Assembly (NCBI GenBank): GCA_024224995.1
Contig: JAAENB010001046.1
Location: 1-10,667 of the forward strand
Direction: 5' to 3'
From: a bacterium
GTDB taxonomy: Bacteria; Spirochaetota; UBA4802; UBA5550
Length of the DNA: 10,667 nucleotides
Below the pieces are notes generated by a model. It saw only the letters and a list, made by a program, of their open reading frames with translations. It searched no databases and had not been told where the DNA came from. Both the position numbers and the translations under genes were made by a program. Below, one piece after another: positions 7,230-10,667 of the stretch. Every line of letters begins with the position of its first letter. Positions within the stretch are counted from its first letter, which is position 1.

Positions 7230-8015
7230 TTATTCTCCGGGTAATTCTTCCGGCACCGGGGCTGCCCCGGCAAGGGAGAATTGATCCGCCAGGTGCTCAA
7301 TATTAAAACCCTCTTTGTCAATTCTCAGGTTAAAATAAAAAAGAATAAACGGACATACCATGATCGGGTATAACAGGGAAGCAAAGGCAAGGTAAATTGG
7401 ACCTATAAACGTGAAATCGGTGTTCGTTTCAGCGGCAATCATAGCGGGGACTAAAAGCAAATACAAAATGCCCATATATATATACGACACAAGCATTAAC
7501 AGCCCAAAAGCCTTCCACTTTCGTTCCCGCGTAAGCTCCCAGCTTCTTTTTAATGACTCAATAACCCCTTTTCTCTCAATAACCAGAACATTGACCGCCA
7601 CACTCCAGCCCGACGCGAGGATACAGGCAGGTACTACCAGGGCGGCATAGCCCACAGAAATAGCAATAGCCTGTATTAGCGTTATTCCCAGTAGGGGAAG
7701 AATTATGGGGAGCAGTTTTTCCGTGTAAAACGGTGCCGATGGATTGGTGTTTAGAAACTTCCTCGACAGCACATGTATAATAATTCCCGACGCGAGACCC
7801 TGGACCACCATTACCAGGAATACAAGGACCGTATAGAAGACGTAATCCGGTATATTATAATTCATCATAAGGGGAGATGAATAATAGAGTACCACACATA
7901 AGGGAGCCTGGACGATTAGTGTAATTAAAGCAAACAGGTGAAGGTTGTTGAAGTACATATTAAATCCGTACCCAATACAACCGCCAAAGGAATATTCTCT
8001 TAGTTCATATTTCAT
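7230..8015 (-). CDS. polytopic membrane protein, paralog 2 of 3 (GPDPase_memb/UPF0259-like)
   Basis: A 261-residue membrane protein with about six hydrophobic segments. It begins M-K-Y-E-L-R-E-Y-S-F-G like paralog 1 and carries A-S-G-I-I-I-H-V-L-S (75-84), V-I-E-R-K-G (145-150), R-S-W-E-L-T-R-E-R-K-W-K-A-F-G (157-171) and D-K-E-G-F-N-I-E-H-L-A-D-Q-F (233-246). It ends in a short acidic, proline-containing tail (P-V-P-E-E-L-P-G-E). The charged R-S-W/L-T-R segment probably lies on the cytoplasmic face as an amphipathic element. It is the first gene of a two-gene unit with paralog 3, with a good promoter at 8065-8093. An AGGAG lies about 14 bases before the ATG, farther than usual; no alternative in-frame start explains it. 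Function unknown. Confidence 0.85.
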   Translation of the reverse strand: MKYELREYSFGGCIGYGFNMYFNNLHLFALITLIVQAPLCVVLYYSSPLMMNYNIPDYVFYTVLVFLVMVVQGLASGIIIHVLSRKFLNTNPSAPFYTEKLLPIILPLLGITLIQAIAISVGYAALVVPACILASGWSVAVNVLVIERKGVIESLKRSWELTRERKWKAFGLLMLVSYIYMGILYLLLVPAMIAAETNTDFTFIGPIYLAFASLLYPIMVCPFILFYFNLRIDKEGFNIEHLADQFSLAGAAPVPEELPGE

Positions 8016-8064
8016 AGTGTTTACCCGTGCTCCTGTCTTTGTGAGGCTGCTATTCTAAAATACA

Positions 8065-8093
8065 AATATAATAAAAAGCAGGCAAATCGTAAA
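8065..8093 (-). promoter_or_regulatory. promoter for paralogs 2 and 3
   Basis: On the minus strand TTTACG (8088-8093), a 17-bp spacer and TATATT (8065-8070). Spacing is ideal and both boxes are close to the sigma-70 consensus. It sits between the terminator of paralog 1 and the ATG at 8015, leaving a leader of roughly 40 bases. The -35 box lies in the AT-rich CTTTAC motif also found before the other units. Confidence 0.65.
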
Positions 8094-8141
8094 GGATTTA
8101 AATAAAAAAAAGTGGGGACAAATCTGTCCCTGTTTATTCTT
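8086..8141. repeat. 56-bp conserved block, copy B (gene end, terminator, -35 box)
   Basis: Second copy of 6375-6430, 53 of 56 positions identical, here at the end of paralog 1. It includes the last Glu codon and stop, the terminator and the -35 box of the next promoter. Confidence 0.85.
8104..8130 (-). terminator. intrinsic terminator after paralog 1
   Basis: Four bases after the stop at 8134, the minus strand reads GGGACA-GATT-TGTCCC (8130-8115), then CAC and a run of eight T (8111-8104). It differs from the terminator at 6393-6419 by one base in the loop. Confidence 0.85.
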
Positions 8142-8943
8142 CCGGCATTTCTTTGGTTTCCGGAGCTGCACCCGCAAATGAGAATTGATCGGCAAGATAC
8201 TCAATATTAAAGCCTTCTTTTTCAACTCTCCGGTTAAAATAAAAAATAATGAACGCGCAGGTATAGAGCGGGGATATGAGACCGTTTAATACCTGTGAGG
8301 TTATGAAAAATCTCAGTCCTTCTGAGCTGTCCGGTCCCGGTCCGGTTATTATCTCAATAATAACCGCGTAGCAGATCAACAGTACCCACTTGACCGCGAA
8401 ATCAATGCAGAGCAGCACCATCATAAGCCCGAATGCCTTCCATTTTCTTTTGCGGGTAAGAACCCAGCTTCTTTTGAACGATCCGAATATTCCTTTTCGT
8501 TCAACTACCATAACATTAAAGACAAGGGACAGGCCGGTCATGAGAATAAGACCGGGTATAACCAGGGATACCAGGCCCGTTATTACGCTAAAGCAATAGA
8601 GCAGGGTAAGCCCAAGCAGGGCTGGAATGAGTGAAAAGAAATTTCCCTTATTGTATGGTGACCCGGGCTGTACATTCAGGAATTTTTTCGATAGAGCGTA
8701 TATAATTACCCCGGAAGTAAATGAATTTATCACAAAAGGGCACAGGACATATGGAATGAGAAAGAGGGGTCCGTTAAAGTCCATAAAATCCGGCACGAAA
8801 TCTCCGCCATACAGGTAGAGCAGCACCAGGGGAGTGTAGGCGCCTATGGTAACAATAAGCAGGAGTGGAAAATTGTTAATGTACATGCTGAATCCGTGGC
8901 CTATTGTGGCGCCAAAGGAGTATGGTCTCAGTTCGTATTTCAT
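8134..8943 (-). CDS. polytopic membrane protein, paralog 1 of 3 (GPDPase_memb/UPF0259-like)
   Basis: A 269-residue membrane protein, first of three tandem paralogs. Hydrophobic segments lie near 24-45, 58-84, 103-125, 127-147, 170-200 and 213-237. Core motifs are V-V-E-R-K-G (146-151), R-S-W-V-L-T-R-K-R-K-W-K-A-F-G-L (158-173) and E-K-E-G-F-N-I-E-Y-L-A-D-Q-F (241-254), followed by an acidic tail (P-E-T-K-E-M-P-E-E). The C-terminal and E-R-K-G/R-S motifs are typical of GPDPase_memb-like or UPF0259-like membrane proteins, which often neighbour SpoIIM, RDD and DUF4129 genes; transport or membrane-organising roles are possible but unproven. It forms its own unit, with a terminator straight after it. 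AGGAG lies about 15 bases upstream of the ATG, with a weaker CGAG nearer. Confidence 0.85.
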   Translation of the reverse strand: MKYELRPYSFGATIGHGFSMYINNFPLLLIVTIGAYTPLVLLYLYGGDFVPDFMDFNGPLFLIPYVLCPFVINSFTSGVIIYALSKKFLNVQPGSPYNKGNFFSLIPALLGLTLLYCFSVITGLVSLVIPGLILMTGLSLVFNVMVVERKGIFGSFKRSWVLTRKRKWKAFGLMMVLLCIDFAVKWVLLICYAVIIEIITGPGPDSSEGLRFFITSQVLNGLISPLYTCAFIIFYFNRRVEKEGFNIEYLADQFSFAGAAPETKEMPEE

Positions 8944-9090
8944 TTAGCTCGTGTTTGCTCCTGTATCTCTCTTAAGAAAGTTCAAGGTTCGAGGTTTTTT
9001 ATCCGAGGGTTAATTACCCGAAAAGAGATTAAACCTGTTTTGGACTTTCTTCCGTATATTTTCCCTGCTAAACCGGGTCGCTCGTGTCTT

Positions 9091-9122
9091 ATTATACCGA
9101 AAAACGTAATTCGGAATGTAAA
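9091..9122 (-). promoter_or_regulatory. candidate promoter of paralog 1 at the edge of the inverted repeat
   Basis: A perfect TATAAT on the minus strand (9091-9096). The only -35-like hexamer, TTTACA (9117-9122), lies 20 bp upstream inside the left arm of the inverted repeat. The spacing is long, so the -35 assignment is weak. Confidence 0.4.
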
Positions 9123-9231
9123 TTATGCCTGCCTGGAGTGATGCCTCCGCAGGTTGTGAGGCTGTCTGAGCAAAGCGAGTTCCGAACATCCTGCGGAGGT
9201 ATTACTCCAGGCAGGCATAATTTACATTCCG
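9112..9231. repeat. 120-bp inverted repeat (MITE-like or long hairpin)
   Basis: Arms 9112-9153 and 9190-9231 are 42 bases each and match at 40 positions as inverted copies. The 36-base centre keeps partial pairing. The ends read CGGAATGTAAATTATG and its complement. No direct target duplication is obvious at the borders and no transposase is present. As RNA it would form a very stable stem between the cupin gene and paralog 1. It may be a non-autonomous mobile repeat, a member of a dispersed palindromic family, or a transcript-end structure. Confidence 0.85.
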
Positions 9232-9319
9232 GGCCGATATACTTTATATTAAGACACAACCCTGGGTCCGCACCCTCTTCCCGGAATCTCCATAGCCCTG
9301 GCCTGAAACCAGCCAGTAA

Positions 9320-9340
9320 AGACGTTGCACTGCAACGTCT
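9320..9340. repeat. palindrome AGACGTTGCA-C-TGCAACGTCT
   Basis: Perfect ten-base arms with a one-base centre. Same palindrome as at 92-111 apart from the centre, so the repeat occurs in both large intergenic regions of the window. Confidence 0.75.
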
Positions 9341-9437
9341 CTCAGAACGAAACCCTCGCCCGGAGCATCTTCGCAAAACAGACCCCGGTATCACCGCAGT
9401 TTCTGACCTGTTTTTTTCCCCTGACAGAAACCGGTCC

Positions 9438-9468
9438 ATTATACTATCAAAATATTGTAAATTGTAAA
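9438..9468 (-). promoter_or_regulatory. candidate minus-strand promoter downstream of the cupin gene
   Basis: Perfect TATAAT (9438-9443), with TTTACA 19 bp upstream (9463-9468) in the recurring CCTTTACAAT box. A second TTTACA at 9456-9461 is too close. It could drive paralog 1, but the inverted repeat would lie in the leader. Confidence 0.4.
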
Positions 9469-9474
9469 GGATTT

Positions 9475-9777
9475 TTAAAAAATATGAACAGCCAGCCAGA
9501 TAGTTGCCTTTTGGGTTCTCTTTACACTGTGGGGTATGCCGGAGCCAATGAACAGGTAATCCCCTTTCTTGAGCAGAACCTCTTTTTTGTCCACTTCCAG
9601 AAGCGCTTCCCCTTCCAGGAGCAAAACCCATTCATCCTGTTCCTGGATATACTCTTTATAAGGAATGATATCTGAACTGGTAATCCGCTCAATGCTTATG
9701 TTCTTGTGCTTGAGAATCGTTTCAAAGAGTTCTCCTTCTGTTGGGATGGTTATGTTGTTTAGAATGTTATCGGGCAT
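9475..9777 (-). CDS. small single-domain cupin protein
   Basis: A 100-residue cupin. The beta-barrel core is visible: Q-D-E-W-V-L-L-L-E-G-E-A (47-58), then L-L-K-K-G-D-Y-L-F-I (68-77), I-P-H-S-V (81-85) and W-L-A-V-H (94-98). This matches the small phosphomannose-isomerase-like cupins with E-W-V-L-L-L-x-G, G-D-Y-L and W-L-A-V-H signatures. Possible metal ligands are E49, H83 and H98; the usual H-x-H of cupin motif 1 is absent, as is common in this subgroup. The start at 9777 gives the normal length; an upstream ATG at 9885 would add 36 residues that merely overlay the preceding gene in another frame. It overlaps the upstream regulator by 11 bp, so the two are probably co-translated. Ligand or enzyme activity is unknown; a sensor role for the neighbouring kinase is a guess. 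Confidence 0.88.
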   Translation of the reverse strand: MPDNILNNITIPTEGELFETILKHKNISIERITSSDIIPYKEYIQEQDEWVLLLEGEALLEVDKKEVLLKKGDYLFIGSGIPHSVKRTQKATIWLAVHIF

Positions 9778-10667
9778 GGTCTTTCCCCCATTTTTCTTTA
9801 AGCTGGTTAACTTTTGCGACAGCGCCCCATTGAGAGTAACAATCATGAGCTGCCTGCAAATGTGTTTTGGCATGGAACGCTTCATTTTTTTTCAGCAGGA
9901 ATTCCGCAGCCCGTTCATTTGCTATACCTTCTTCGTGGAGAAATCCGTTTTCACGGGCACATTCAATTGACCTGGCATAATATTCTACAGCTTTTGTATC
10001 CCTGCCCAGGATCCGCATCCGTTCTGCCTCAACCAGGTAGAATTTATTTGAATGATTTGACGGATTACGCCGCATCGATTTTTTTAATCTTTTCCGGTTT
10101 CGGGCAATCCGTATTCGAGTTGTTTTCTTTTCAAACCAGGTAAGTGAATCATACAATGCAAGGCGGGTTAATGAATCATAGAAAGAAAATTGAGAAGAAA
10201 TATAGAGCTCACGCAAAGTATTTAAATGAATTTCAACATTCTTCAAATTTTCAAGTGCCAATGTGTATTCATTAAATAAATAAGAAAGGATATAACCACA
10301 TGTATAAACACTAATCAGTGCCGGCTTGTCATTTGCCCTGATATGGACAGGCAGCATTTTGTCTTCATTGTAAATTTCCCCTTTTATAAAATATGGTTCT
10401 TTAACAGCGCCTGAAAGATTTAATACAGTTTGATGATATATGTTGATCATTTGAAGCTGAGTCTTTTGTTTTATTTTTTCTAATATAGAACTCAATTGAG
10501 CCATTTCCGGCTCCAATTCCATAAGTTTAAAACTACAAAAGAATTTACGAGAACAAATCGTCGCTGCTGAATAAGCAGCAAATTCAAAATCACCAATTTC
10601 CAGTCCCATTTGAAAGACCATACGTAATGATTCGATGCCCGTACTCGAATGTTCCTTCCATTGTCTG
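9767..10667 (-). CDS. C-terminal part of a large Ser/Thr kinase/AAA ATPase regulator (partial)
   Basis: About 299 residues are visible; the gene runs off the right edge, so its start is unknown. The visible part is the helical repeat region seen in very large multidomain proteins that combine a Ser/Thr kinase, an AAA-type ATPase and often GAF and histidine-kinase domains. Recognisable pieces are W-K-E-H near the edge, G-L-E-I-G-D-F-E-F-A-A-Y-S-A, Y-D-S-L-T-R-L-A-L-Y, K-F-Y-L-V-E-A-E-R-M-R-I-L-G-R and, near the end, A-H-D-C-Y-S-Q-W-G-A-V-A-K-V. The protein stops about 15 residues later, where relatives often continue into GAF and histidine-kinase modules, so this version lacks the sensor-kinase output. 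Kinase and ATPase domains are inferred from family knowledge, not seen. A cupin gene overlaps its 3' end. Confidence 0.85.
   Translation of the reverse strand, partial: RQWKEHSSTGIESLRMVFQMGLEIGDFEFAAYSAATICSRKFFCSFKLMELEPEMAQLSSILEKIKQKTQLQMINIYHQTVLNLSGAVKEPYFIKGEIYNEDKMLPVHIRANDKPALISVYTCGYILSYLFNEYTLALENLKNVEIHLNTLRELYISSQFSFYDSLTRLALYDSLTWFEKKTTRIRIARNRKRLKKSMRRNPSNHSNKFYLVEAERMRILGRDTKAVEYYARSIECARENGFLHEEGIANERAAEFLLKKNEAFHAKTHLQAAHDCYSQWGAVAKVNQLKEKWGKDHAR

Larger units (their letters stand above)
8944..9474. other. 531-bp gene-free region with large inverted repeat
   Basis: No credible gene. Open frames across it on both strands translate the two arms of one inverted repeat and so share similar peptide strings, the mark of a palindrome rather than a protein. 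From right to left it holds a candidate promoter (9438-9468), a short palindrome (9320-9340), the 120-bp inverted repeat (9112-9231), a TATAAT box (9091-9096), and a leader of about 140 bases before paralog 1. A near-duplicated GTTCAAG-GTTCGAG word at about 8980-8993 has no tRNA context. Confidence 0.75.

Noticed and set aside
8975..9000. GTTCAAGGTTCGAGG resembling a tRNA T-loop
   Set aside because: No acceptor, D or anticodon stems can be found around it on either strand.
9084..9631. Overlapping open frames on both strands across the 9.1-9.6 kb region
   Set aside because: Both translate the arms of the same inverted repeat and give near-identical peptide strings on opposite strands. They also run into the cupin gene. 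No domain or ribosome binding site supports them.
9778..9885. 36-residue N-terminal extension of the cupin
   Set aside because: It would lie wholly over the upstream regulator in another frame. The cupin core needs only the 100 residues from 9777, and GGGG-rich sequence lies just before that ATG.

Overview
The window comes from a bacterium of moderate GC content. The two intergenic gaps over 300 bp are GC-rich and carry palindromes; the short gaps between operons are AT-rich. Every gene I can support lies on the minus strand, so transcription runs from base 10667 toward base 1. Lineage cannot be fixed from the sequence. The C-terminal piece of a giant Ser/Thr kinase-ATPase and the MoxR/DUF58 membrane operon both fit a Gram-negative environmental group such as Spirochaetota, Desulfobacterota or a candidate phylum, but this is a weak inference.

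In transcription order: (1) 10667-9475 holds the C-terminal end of a large ATPase/kinase-type regulator, overlapped by 11 bp by a 100-residue cupin. (2) 9474-8944 is a 531-bp gene-free region with a 120-bp inverted repeat, a second short palindrome and two candidate minus-strand promoters. (3) 8943-6423 holds three tandem paralogous polytopic membrane proteins with a shared core motif (E-R-K-G, then R-S, L-T-R and W-K-A-F) and a shared C-terminal signature (K-E-G-F-N-I-E). The first has its own terminator. A promoter then serves paralogs 2 and 3, which abut (TAAATG) and end in a near-identical copy of that terminator. (4) 6277-314 is a tightly packed six-gene operon: RDD membrane protein, SpoIIM-like membrane protein, DUF4129-like protein, DUF4350-like protein, MoxR-type AAA+ ATPase, DUF58/vWA protein. 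Gaps are at most 12 bp and most junctions overlap. (5) 313-1 is gene-free and rich in palindromes, several sharing words with region 2.

The working model is a MoxR AAA+ ATPase and its DUF58 vWA partner acting on, or assembled with, an inner-membrane set (SpoIIM-like, RDD, DUF4129, DUF4350 and probably the three paralogs). MoxR/vWA pairs are generally thought to be chaperone-like assembly or activation systems; the substrate here is unknown. The most unusual features are non-coding. A 56-bp block with 53 identities, carrying last codon, stop, terminator and next -35 box, occurs after two diverged paralogs. An AT-rich C-T-T-T-A-C-A/G-A-T box recurs upstream of each transcription unit. Palindromic repeat words are shared by the two large intergenic regions.
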